From: Bacteroidales bacterium UBA4345
Lineage (GTDB): Bacteria; Bacteroidota; Bacteroidia; Bacteroidales; Paludibacteraceae
Reading direction: 5' to 3'
Length of the DNA: 40,333 nt
Assembly (NCBI GenBank): GCA_002396385.1
Contig: DGTD01000091.1
Span: forward strand, 1 to 40,333
The notes beneath the pieces are model-generated. The model worked only from the letters and a program-made list of their open reading frames with translations, was not told the origin of the DNA and ran no database searches. Positions 1-8,300 of the stretch are shown piece by piece. The first letter of the stretch is position 1; every line of letters begins with the position of its first letter. Both the position numbers and the translations under genes were made by a program.

Positions 1-26
1 GACAATTATCTTTTCTCAGCCAAATG

Positions 27-87
27 CAAAGTTATAAAATGTTATTCTATCAACATTGTCCGGCAACACAATAGTTATCAACATTGT
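27..87 (-). promoter_or_regulatory. Promoter with direct repeats for a gene off the left edge
   Basis: On the minus strand 34-27 reads TAACTTTG, a perfect Bacteroidota -7 box, pointing out of the window. A GTTG at 54-51 could be a short-spaced -33 element (16 bases). Just upstream lie two perfect 12-base direct repeats (plus strand TATCAACATTGT at 48-59 and 76-87), 28 bases start to start. Direct repeats at and above the -33 position suggest a regulator binding site. The controlled gene is not visible. Confidence 0.45.
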
Positions 88-196
88 AAATTCTCTTTCT
101 TTTTTGGATGTTGTCACAAATTACGCAATGTGTCGCAGATTTTGCATCCTTGTAACTGAAAGTACAGCAGCGTTGGGCATTGCCTATATGACTTAT

Positions 197-236
197 AAAA
201 AAAATGGGGGCACCGGTATTAATTCCGGCAACCCCC
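197..236 (-). terminator. Strong rho-independent terminator, minus strand
   Basis: A GC-rich hairpin (GGGGG at 206-210 with CCCCC at 232-236, inner CCGG/CCGG arms at 213-216 and 225-228) is followed on the minus strand by eight U residues (A-run 197-204 on plus). It would end a minus-strand transcript coming from about 280 and above, where only a decayed reading frame is present. Confidence 0.75.
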
Positions 237-277
237 ACCAACAAACTTATAATGAAGACAAGTGTTTCCTCTATTTT

Positions 278-600
278 TTAAATTTCTATCAAGCTGTTGA
301 TATTATGATATATAGACATTAAGGTTTTTGGACGCACTGCTACGACATAAAACATTTCAGGCAGACACCAAGTGCCTACCTTATAGTTGTGTTTATAATA
401 GAATGGATTGTAGGAAGAATATACCAATTCTGCTTGCTACGGCAACTGAAAAAGAGTTCGATCTGTAACCGATGAACTGACAAACGTTACCGGAATCGGA
501 TGAAATTTGTCTTATAGTTTCAAAATCATAGGATAGAGGGTATGCCCGACCTAGTCAAAAAAGCATACCCGGCTCCTATGGACTTTCACGTCGTGACTTT
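278..600 (-). pseudogene. Possible decayed coding remnant, minus strand
   Basis: No intact ORF fills 245-810. On the minus strand one frame is open from about 511 down to a TAA at 280-278, interrupted only by a TAG at 439-437. A second frame is open for about 50 codons between about 590 and 410, so a frameshift near 440 would join them. The last stop lies about 40 bases before the strong terminator at 236-197, the spacing expected for a real gene end. I do not recognise the protein. Open stretches of this length can occur by chance in AT-rich DNA, so this is weak. Confidence 0.3.
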
Positions 601-809
601 GATGTGTTTTTGGCGTATAAAGGACAAAATACACTGGTAATGGCATTAATCACATTACAGACATTTCAACCTTTTGCCAAACAGCATCTGTCCGACATGT
701 ACAATTGGTACTTATAAATCGAATTCATACGCACCGACAACACGTGTGGTGCTACCCTACTCCACTTTTCCCTAGTGGACTATATAAACATACTATTAAT
801 TTCGTCTTT

Positions 810-1400
810 TTACTCGTAGCTCTCGAAGTAGACGCTGCCTTCGGTGCTTTCACTCAAGTCGAGAACCTTAACATCTTCCGGATTATTTGAACCGTACGGA
901 CGAATGTAATAGGTTTTAGGTTGTAAATTATTGACAACCGACTTCAGTTGGAAACGGCAAGTGCAATCGGCGTTCTCAACAGGAATAATCTCACGCATGT
1001 CGATATACTCCTCCCAAGTGTAGGCGTCGATAAGGAGGGTGTCTCCTTCCAATTGCACAGACATTACATGATTGCCTTGACAAGGCATCAGGAAGTTTTC
1101 GAGATTGATGCTTAGACTTCCAAGCTCCTGATTGTAAGCATAAGATACAAAAGGCTTTAGAATTTGGTCGCCCTCTTGTGGCACAACTGGCTGGCCAATA
1201 GAATCTAAAGTAATGGGATACAGACAATCGCTCGCCCCGATAAAAAGAGAATGTGGTCCTTCCGGTAGCTTTACTATACAAAAAGGATAGGCCTCTTCGG
1301 TGTTACCTTGCGCTAACTCTTCTTTGTCCTCATTCTCACAGGAATTGAAAGCCAAAACACACACGGCCGATAGTGCCCAAAATGGTAATTTTTTCTTCAT
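810..1400 (-). CDS. Hypothetical SPII lipoprotein
   Basis: A 196-residue protein of unknown function. The N-terminus has two lysine-rich residues, a hydrophobic stretch and a lipobox ending in N-S-C (Cys at about 21) followed by acidic residues (ENEDKEE), so it is very likely exported and lipidated; acidic residues after the Cys fit surface-exposed Bacteroidota lipoproteins. The rest is mostly polar and beta-rich in appearance with a C-D-C-type pair of cysteines near residue 147-149. It is transcribed alone, away from the toxin-antitoxin pair. Its promoter appears to lie about 185 bases upstream (1587-1616), giving a long leader with a 10-base inverted repeat. No family recognised. Confidence 0.75.
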   Translation of the reverse strand: MKKKLPFWALSAVCVLAFNSCENEDKEELAQGNTEEAYPFCIVKLPEGPHSLFIGASDCLYPITLDSIGQPVVPQEGDQILKPFVSYAYNQELGSLSINLENFLMPCQGNHVMSVQLEGDTLLIDAYTWEEYIDMREIIPVENADCTCRFQLKSVVNNLQPKTYYIRPYGSNNPEDVKVLDLSESTEGSVYFESYE

Positions 1401-1467
1401 GATAATAAGATTTAAAAATAAAACAATGGTTTTCTGTACTACAGTTTAAAGCTTTTTCTGACTTTAC

Positions 1468-1545
1468 CGTTGCTAAATCCTCCGGTACAACCGCATAATA
1501 TAAACAGCCCCTGGCAAGTGCAAAAAAACATAAACTTTAGCAACG
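1468..1545 (-). other. Structured 5' leader candidate
   Basis: A perfect 10-base inverted repeat (CGTTGCTAAA at 1468-1477, TTTAGCAACG at 1536-1545) encloses 58 bases. Within it the minus strand can form a small hairpin CGGT-TGT-ACCG. It lies between the proposed promoter (1587-1616) and the lipoprotein start (1400), so it would be in the mRNA leader. It resembles a multi-branched cis-regulatory RNA in outline, but I match it to no known riboswitch class. Confidence 0.35.
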
Positions 1546-1586
1546 TTATTCATTACTATTGCTTGGTTAATTTGACAAATTCATCG

Positions 1587-1616
1587 CAAATATATAAAAA
1601 TTGTGTATTAATCAAA
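1587..1616 (-). promoter_or_regulatory. Promoter of the lipoprotein gene
   Basis: Minus-strand -7 box TATATTTG (plus 1587-1594, CAAATATA) with -33 TTTG (plus CAAA 1613-1616) and an 18-base spacer. Predicted transcript start is near 1580, which leaves a leader of about 180 bases before the ATG at 1400. Confidence 0.45.
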
Positions 1617-1650
1617 AAATATGATAAATAATTCTTTGCATTTCTGCCTT

Positions 1651-1686
1651 CTTGTGGTATGTTCTTCTATTTTATAGTTAACTTTG
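1651..1686 (+). promoter_or_regulatory. Promoter of the toxin-antitoxin operon
   Basis: TAACTTTG at 1679-1686 is a perfect -7 box. CTTG at 1651-1654 is a possible -33 element with a slightly long 24-base spacer. Transcription would start near 1693, which places the antitoxin ATG at 1713 just inside the mRNA and rules out the upstream in-frame ATG at 1659. Confidence 0.55.
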
Positions 1687-1712
1687 CGTTAATAATAGAA
1701 AAACAATACATT

Positions 1713-1961
1713 ATGACACCAACAGAATTAAATGCGCAAATATGGCGCGATATGGGCATCTTAGCCGAAAGCGAACCTATGATGAAACGGGTGGCCAGAT
1801 ACCTGCGTAAACTGGTGGCTGAGAAGGAAGCCGACCCTACCCTGGTCAGCCGCGAGGAATTTTTTGCCAGTCTTGATCGTGGCGAGGAAGAGTACCGACA
1901 AGGAAAGACTCACCGGATAAATTCGTTAGAAGAGCTAGACCAGTTTATTAAAAACCTATGA
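1713..1961 (+). CDS. Antitoxin of a YoeB-type toxin-antitoxin pair
   Basis: An 82-residue, highly charged protein seven bases upstream of a Txe/YoeB toxin gene, so read as its antitoxin. In such pairs the antitoxin neutralises the endoribonuclease with its flexible C-terminus and represses the operon. The N-terminal half is helical with a basic patch (KRVARYLRKL, about 25-34); the C-terminal part carries an EEFFASLDR segment and ends in a short hydrophobic helix, typical of the toxin-binding region. The start at 1713 is preferred over an in-frame ATG at 1659 because the likely -7 box (1679-1686) lies between them. It is not a clear match to YefM/Phd; the family assignment rests largely on its neighbour. 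Confidence 0.7.
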   Translation: MTPTELNAQIWRDMGILAESEPMMKRVARYLRKLVAEKEADPTLVSREEFFASLDRGEEEYRQGKTHRINSLEELDQFIKNL

Positions 1962-1968
1962 TTAAACT

Positions 1969-2241
1969 ATGTATAAACTTGATTATACTGAAGAGTCAAA
2001 GCAGGATATGCAGGATTTGAAGCGCAATGAACCGATGGCGTTTAAAAAATTGACAATTATGCTTTCTGAACTTATGCAACATCCCAAAACTGGTACTGGT
2101 CACCCCGAACCGCTTAAAGGGTTACCTGAGGGTCGATGGAGCCGGCGCATCTCTAAAAAGCACCGGCTGGTTTACCGTATTTACGACGATACGGTTTTGG
2201 TACTTGTTTTGCGTGCCTACGGACACTACGATAATAAATGA
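1969..2241 (+). CDS. Txe/YoeB family toxin (mRNA endoribonuclease)
   Basis: A 90-residue protein of the RelE/YoeB fold. These toxins bind the ribosomal A site and cut mRNA when freed from the antitoxin. The conserved block GHPEPLKGLPEGRWSRRIS is followed by KHRLVYRI and ends with RAYGHY. Residues aligned with the E. coli YoeB catalytic Glu46, Arg65 and His83 are present as Glu47, Arg66 and His86, so the toxin looks intact. It follows the antitoxin gene by seven bases. Bases 2356-2385 downstream can form a terminator-like hairpin. Confidence 0.9.
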   Translation: MYKLDYTEESKQDMQDLKRNEPMAFKKLTIMLSELMQHPKTGTGHPEPLKGLPEGRWSRRISKKHRLVYRIYDDTVLVLVLRAYGHYDNK

Positions 2242-2355
2242 CCTATCTGTCTACAGCCCTGTTATCACAGCTTCTAAAAATTTATCCAATCTAACAACTC
2301 CGCATACTCGTACACACGGGTGGAATTTCCATTTTCCACATCCACCTCAACAAAC

Positions 2356-2385
2356 AAAGGCAGGCCGTTTGCACGTCCTGCCTTT
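2356..2385. terminator. Hairpin, possible terminator of the toxin-antitoxin operon
   Basis: Perfect 9-base inverted repeat AAAGGCAGG (2356-2364) and CCTGCCTTT (2377-2385) with a 12-base loop. The U-run is short on the plus strand and interrupted on the minus strand, so it may work weakly in either direction. The rest of 2242-2527 shows no gene or other signal. Confidence 0.5.
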
Positions 2386-2521
2386 AATTGCCATGTCACA
2401 TGGCTTACAATTTGTGAAGCGTTTTGTGTGTAATTTTACTAAAAATGTAGTGTAGTTGTTATAGACTGCTTTAGTGTTCAATGATATCCTTTAACAACGG
2501 AACCGGTTAAAAGTCTTGTTT

Positions 2522-2552
2522 AAAAACGCCTTCTCCGCATACGGGAGAAGGC
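2522..2552 (-). terminator. Rho-independent terminator after the mannanase gene
   Basis: Perfect 9-base stem GCCTTCTCC (2528-2536) and GGAGAAGGC (2544-2552) with a 7-base loop, followed on the minus strand by a U-run (A-run 2522-2526). It lies 12 bases past the stop codon of the gene ending at 2564. Confidence 0.85.
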
Positions 2553-2563
2553 CATTTTCCAAA

Positions 2564-5314
2564 CTACTTCTTTATAAACTTATTAACCTTACTCTCTATA
2601 TTAACAAAGTATATTCCGTCTGCCCATTCACTTACGTTAACGATGTTGGCACCCTGCATCACCTCGCCAACATAGACCACACGACCGAGAACATCGGTGA
2701 TAGCCACTTGGCTTGCGTGGTCCGATTCAAAGTTGAGTTCACCAGTTTCCGACACAAACAACGTTGTCTGGTTGTTGGCATCGACCGCACTCACCGAGGC
2801 GTTGGTGCATTCGTCTAATACCGCCATCTTGGCTTCTGCCTTCCAGGCATCGGTTATGGTCTTACCCCAGTCGCCCGATGCGGTCCATGTTTCGGTATTG
2901 TTCCAATTGTTGATAGAAATATTGGAATAAGAAGCCAAAACAGGGTCTGCAGTCGCATCCTTTACCACATCGAGGTACTCTACCGGGCTGCCGTTTCCAT
3001 ACCACGACCAGGCCAGCCAGCCCACATTCTTCTCGTTGCAGTACGACAGTATTTTTTCTTCGTCTACATCGCCGTCACTGTGGAACCAGCCGAACTCGCC
3101 GATACAGAGGGCAAGGCCCTGGTTGATGACACCGTCGATGTTAGGAACTACCTTGTTGGTGTTTCCGGCTCCGCCGTACATGTGGATGGAGAAGAGGATG
3201 TTGTTGTCGACGTCTGCAGCCATCACTTCTTTACCATAGGTGTGTATGGTAGCCGCACTCTGTCCGTAACCTCCGGCATCTACCATTATGCAGTGGCGCA
3301 ACCCGGCATTTCTAATAACCGGAATGGCCTTTACATAACCATCGCGCCAGTTAGTGCCGGCCGAAGAGTTGTGCCACTCGTTGGCAATGTTGATGATGAC
3401 GTATGGCTCGGTGCCTTTAAGAACTGGGGCCAGATTGGCAAAATAGTTTGCTGCCGTTAGCAGGTCGTCTATCTTGTCGCTTCCCGTCACGTCGTGCACT
3501 TCAAGAATGGCTACCATACCATACTCTTTACACTTGTTTACGATTTCAAGCACCTCCGACGCCTTGTCGTTGTTATACTTGACACCATTTCCCAATACAA
3601 TGCGGACAGCGTTCGCCCCGTATTTGTGGATAGCTTCCAACTGGTTGTAGGCCGAACCCTTAAACCAAGTATACGCCATATTTACGCCACGCATCACGAA
3701 CTCGTTTCCGCAATGGTCTAAAACCTTGGCTCCGTCTACCTTTATGCCATCCACATCCGAAACTTTGAACTCGTAGACGGGAGCGTCGTTATCTTTTTCA
3801 ATCCTTACATAATCGACAACCGCCCAGGTCCAGATTGGAGTCAGTTTCACAGTGTTTGCTCCTGCGGCAAAATCGTAAGTTCCGACCAGGCACTCGCCCA
3901 TTTTATCGGTGCTCTTGTCATCGGCACTTTCACCCAGGTTGGCAGTGCCGCCAATGCCGTTCACCGCACAGTTTATCTGCTTGAAACCATAGAGCGAGTT
4001 GTAGCCCACATAAACTTTGTATGAACCTTTAGCTGACAGGTTGATAGTGAGGTTGATGTAGTCGTCGTCGTTCATCAGGTTCAACACCCCTTTCCCAGAC
4101 TTGTTCGACGCTGTCACTTCAGTCGCCTGATAGTCGTTAGAACATTCCACTTCGTAAATGCCTTTTGCCTCCTGTGTGGCACATACTTCATCGAGGTCCA
4201 TTTCTTCCGGACCTGCCACATAGGTACCCCAGCCCGGCATCTCGTCAAGGGTAATAATGGCATCGCTGCTCATAGCGCTTTGCCAGAGGCTCTTGCTGGT
4301 TTGGTCAATAAAACCGCCACTCCACGAGTTGTACCACGGCATCCACCACGACCACATATCGCCTTTGGCAACGGCCTCGGCAGGGTCAACAATAGGTCCG
4401 TTTTCGGTCAGGGCCATCAGGTGGTTGGCACCCATCTTGCTGATAATGGTGTTCCATGCGCTGATGTTCGAACCGTTGTTGTTTGCACCGTTATAAAGGT
4501 CAACGCCAATCACGTCGACATACGCATCGCCCGGATACCAGGTTTCGTCGTAAGCGTATCCCTTACTTGGATTTTTCTCGAGGTTCCACACCCAGATGAG
4601 GTTCTTTACCCCGTTCACATTCACCATACGGTCGTACATCAGGCGGTACAGGGCCACGTAACTTTCCGCACCCTTTGTTCCCCACCAGAACCAACCGCCG
4701 GCAGCTTCATGGAGCGGACGCCAAACAGCAGCTACGCCCGATTTCTGCAAATCGAGGAACAGGTTCGACACGATGTCAATATCATTTATAAGGGTCTTGT
4801 ATACTTCCGACGAGGTATCCCATTCGGTAGTGCCACTCTTGAAACCTTTGGTATAGTCGAACAAGGTATAGTTAGCGTTGGCACTCTTGTCGTAGAAGGC
4901 TTCCTCGCTTCCAGGGCGCCAATGCCAGCAGAACGATGGAATGCCACCGTCTTTATACAATTCTTTCGCAAGAGAGATGCCGCTGCTGGTGTACTGCTGG
5001 TACCAACCTTCGTCGCTATGCGCACCGGTAGCGTTCAGGAAGTCGACTCCCACCAGTGCCGGATATTTTCCACCGTCTACCGAATGTAGATATGCAACAT
5101 CAACCTGCGTCTTGTAACTCGCACCGCCATTGTCCATGTCGCCGCACATGACGCCAGAAACCGTCTTTTTGCCGAAATTGGTATATAAAAAGTCATAAAT
5201 CTTCTTAGCGCCCTCTGTCGCGTCTTTTGTGACGGGTGCTGTGCTGATGGCCGCATACGACTGTGTAGTCAGTGCAACGGCCAATGTAACCAGGTATAAG
5301 AATTTAGTGTTCAT
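2564..5314 (-). CDS. Secreted GH26-CBM-GH5 double beta-mannanase with T9SS sorting domain
   Basis: A 916-residue exported enzyme expected to cut beta-1,4-mannan backbones. After a signal peptide (1-22), a GH26 domain spans about 25-370; the acid/base is Glu203 (WRPLHEAAGG) and the nucleophile Glu304 (LTENGP). A beta-sandwich module of CBM35/CBM6 type follows (about 385-530, starting near YEVECSNDYQ). A GH5 domain, most like subfamily 8 mannanases, covers about 540-830 with acid/base Glu646 (ANEWH) and nucleophile Glu740 (IGEFGW). The last about 70 residues resemble a type IX secretion C-terminal sorting domain (DVLGRVV...GIYFVNI). Both active sites look intact, so the two halves may attack different mannan structures. 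The HTCS regulator gene lies 85 bases upstream on the same strand. Family calls are from motifs. Confidence 0.88.
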   Translation of the reverse strand: MNTKFLYLVTLAVALTTQSYAAISTAPVTKDATEGAKKIYDFLYTNFGKKTVSGVMCGDMDNGGASYKTQVDVAYLHSVDGGKYPALVGVDFLNATGAHSDEGWYQQYTSSGISLAKELYKDGGIPSFCWHWRPGSEEAFYDKSANANYTLFDYTKGFKSGTTEWDTSSEVYKTLINDIDIVSNLFLDLQKSGVAAVWRPLHEAAGGWFWWGTKGAESYVALYRLMYDRMVNVNGVKNLIWVWNLEKNPSKGYAYDETWYPGDAYVDVIGVDLYNGANNNGSNISAWNTIISKMGANHLMALTENGPIVDPAEAVAKGDMWSWWMPWYNSWSGGFIDQTSKSLWQSAMSSDAIITLDEMPGWGTYVAGPEEMDLDEVCATQEAKGIYEVECSNDYQATEVTASNKSGKGVLNLMNDDDYINLTINLSAKGSYKVYVGYNSLYGFKQINCAVNGIGGTANLGESADDKSTDKMGECLVGTYDFAAGANTVKLTPIWTWAVVDYVRIEKDNDAPVYEFKVSDVDGIKVDGAKVLDHCGNEFVMRGVNMAYTWFKGSAYNQLEAIHKYGANAVRIVLGNGVKYNNDKASEVLEIVNKCKEYGMVAILEVHDVTGSDKIDDLLTAANYFANLAPVLKGTEPYVIINIANEWHNSSAGTNWRDGYVKAIPVIRNAGLRHCIMVDAGGYGQSAATIHTYGKEVMAADVDNNILFSIHMYGGAGNTNKVVPNIDGVINQGLALCIGEFGWFHSDGDVDEEKILSYCNEKNVGWLAWSWYGNGSPVEYLDVVKDATADPVLASYSNISINNWNNTETWTASGDWGKTITDAWKAEAKMAVLDECTNASVSAVDANNQTTLFVSETGELNFESDHASQVAITDVLGRVVYVGEVMQGANIVNVSEWADGIYFVNIESKVNKFIKK

Positions 5315-5336
5315 TGTAGTAAAGTTTTTACACGAG

Positions 5337-5344
5337 CAAAACTA
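5337..5344 (-). promoter_or_regulatory. -7 box of the mannanase gene promoter
   Basis: Minus-strand TAGTTTTG (plus CAAAACTA) fits TAnnTTTG and would start transcription near 5331, about 17 bases before the ATG. No TTTG lies at the expected -33 position, which fits a promoter that needs an activator, probably the neighbouring HTCS (inference). Confidence 0.5.
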
Positions 5345-5399
5345 AAAATGAACACGCAGACAGAATAGGAGATTAGGCTCAAATAAGCGGAAAATTGTT

Positions 5400-8300
5400 T
5401 CAACGCACTGATTTCGGCGTATTTCCAAAACATTCCTTGAAACGTCGGCTGAAGTAGGAGGGGTCGTTGAACCCTACGGCATACGCCACATCGCTAACCG
5501 ACATCTGCCCTTCTTCGAGCAGTTTTTTCGACATGTTCAAACGGTACTCGTTTAAAATTTCAATCGGGGTCTTGTCGGTTATAGACTTCAACCGGCGGCT
5601 GAGGGTGGCCTTACTCATACCCAACTCACGCACGAAGTCGGTTAACGAATAAAGCGGATTGGAATAATTTTCTTTCACCAGACTGATGATTTTTTCCAAC
5701 AGCGGATTGACAGCATCGGTGCTGGTAGTCTCTTCGCCACCGTATGTTTTCGTCAGGGCCTTCAACTGCAGTTTCTGCTGCCACAGCAGGAAGTTGCAGA
5801 TTTTCACCAGCAGTTCGTCGTCGGCGAAAGGTTTGGCAATGTAGTCGATAGCACCTATTGACAGCCCTTTCAGTTTCACACTGTTGTCGGTCTTGGCCGA
5901 AAGGAAAAGTAACGGGATATTCGAAGTTAAAAGGTTGGTTCCCATTTTTGTATACATTTCCAATCCATCGAGGTTGGGCATGTCTACATCGCTGATCACC
6001 AGGTCGGGCACATGCGCCTGTGCCATAGCGTAGCCTTCGGCCCCGTCGTGCGCCTTCAGTACCTCTACAAAAGGTGAAAGCAGACTGCCTATGTGGTCAA
6101 GAATGAGTTCATCGTCGTCTACCACCAGAATAGTCTTGCCCGACAGAAGTTCCTTGTTGATACTGACCCCGACAGAAGTCGTTTTCTTAACCGGATCGAT
6201 GACTTCCTCTTCACAGCGCGGCAAGACCACCTCAACGGTTGTACCCTTTCCTTCCGTACTGTCGATATGCAAATTGCCCCGGTTCTTCTTTATGTAGTCT
6301 AACACAATCTTGAAGCCGAAGCCAAACCCCTGCTCCTGCTCAGTACCCGAAGTGGAGGCGACATTGCTTCCCGACAGAAGTCTGGAAGTCGTTTCCGGGC
6401 TCATACCCACACCCTGGTCTACCACTTTTATCACTGTTTCGTTGTCATTCTCTTCCACATTAACAGACACACGTCCGCCCTTGCGAGTAAACTTAATGGC
6501 GTTAGTCAGTAAATTGCGTATAATGGTCGAAAACATGCGCGCGTCGGCAAAGGTCTTGAATTTTGTATGCCCAGTCTGGTCCAACGCTATCTCTTTTTCG
6601 TCGGCCAACCCCTTCAGCAGCGAAATGGCCTCTTCCACCAATATATTGGCATCGACGGCCGTCGGATGAAAAGCCGACAGTGTTGCCTCGCCGTTAGCCC
6701 ATTGCAGCAGATTAACCATCTGGCTTTGCAGTTTTTCCGACTCGTCGGCAATTTTTACCAGCAGACGGTGCTGTTCGGCAGGCGCATACACATTGGTAAG
6801 CAGCCGCTTTAATGCACTGACTATGGCAAACATCGGATTTTTCAAATCGTGTGCCACAACGGCCACCAGCTGGTCTTTCTGTTTCAGCGAGGCCAGCAAC
6901 GACTGGTTGGCCTCTTCTATTTTCGTTTTTTGCACCGCCAGCCGTTTGTTCGCATGATTCAAGTCGGCAGTCCGCTCGTCAACCAACTGTTGCAATTCGC
7001 GTCTGTACAATTCAGCTCGGCGCATCCTTACCCGGTAGAACGCAAAAAACAGGGCAAGCGAAGCTAATACCAGAAGTACATAGAACCAGCCCGTCTGCCA
7101 CCATGGAGGTGAAACGCTTACCGGCAACCCGATTACCTTTACTGGCTCACCGCCCGCAAATGCCGCCAACTCGATGGTAAAGTCGCCTGCGGGAAGAAAC
7201 GGTATTTCAACCGACCGCCTGTTGCCAAGGTCCGTCCAACCCGTGTCGATCCCCAAAATACGGTATTTTGCCGCTGAATGGTTAACGGGAGAGAAATCGA
7301 CTAAATCGAAATCGATGGAGAGGTGTTTTTGGCTATAATCCAGGTTCAGCTGTTTAATCCTGTCCAATGGTTCGGGCAGCTGGTCTGACCCAATTGCGAC
7401 CTCCTCCCCCTGTATTTTAAGTCGTTTGAAAGCCATATAACCGGTCTTCAAGCCAGGTTTGGCAGCAGACCGGATGCAGACAAATCCGTCTTTACACCCG
7501 AAAAACAGGTTGCCATTCCCGGCTACCAGGCTGGCATGACTAGTGAAGTAGTCGAGCGAAGGAAGCACATGCGCCGGCATAATCTGTCGGCACTTTTTTT
7601 CTTTCGTGTCAATCGACAGTATTCCGTTTGAGCCGCTGGCCCACAGCCGACCATCCTTATCAATTAGCAGCGAGGCATACTCACCCATCGGTATATAGGG
7701 GAGGACACCCAGACAGACATCGTTCTCGTCGAACACAAACAGGCCTTTGTTGGTGGCCGCAAAGAGTCGTCCGCCTCCACACACGCAGTGGTTGATGTGC
7801 AGCGGATTGGTTTGACGCGAGTTGTCGGCATCGGGCAGTAAGGGTTTGAAATGCCCCGATTGGTTGCTCCAAATCGTTCTGGACGAGTAGAAATAAACAG
7901 TGCCACGGTCGTTTTGAACCGAGCCCTCTATCCATACGTCGGGATAGTTGTTCATGGCAGAGTCGGTCAAAACCAGGTTTTCCCACTGGTCGTCCTTTCC
8001 ACGGTAAATACCGTAGCCCGCTACAGCCACATACAGCGTACCGTCGTTTGAACGGAGGATGTTCTTTGTGGTGTAGTGAGGGTTCTTTATACCCTTGTAA
8101 TTGATTTTCGACACTTTACCGGTATACATATTGAGCCGGTTGGTCTCGCCACCCCAGAAACCGAGCAGTAAGTCCTCTCCGTCGTGCTCAATAGTCAAAA
8201 CGCTGTTTGAAGACAAACCGCCTATGTTTCGCTTCAATTGCAGTTTTTCGTCAAATAAGAAGAGGCCCATACCATCGGTCCCCATCAACATATCGCCGTT

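Noticed and set aside
56..322. Plus-strand ORF (88 codons) and the minus-strand ORF at 50-244
   Set aside because: Both cross the strong terminator hairpin at 197-236, and neither looks like a known protein.
2204..2455. Plus-strand ORF (83 codons) after the toxin gene
   Set aside because: It starts inside the toxin gene and runs through the hairpin at 2356-2385; composition does not look coding.
4280..5089. Long plus-strand ORF (269 codons)
   Set aside because: It lies fully inside the GH26 domain of the mannanase on the other strand and resembles no protein; a shadow of a GC-richer gene.
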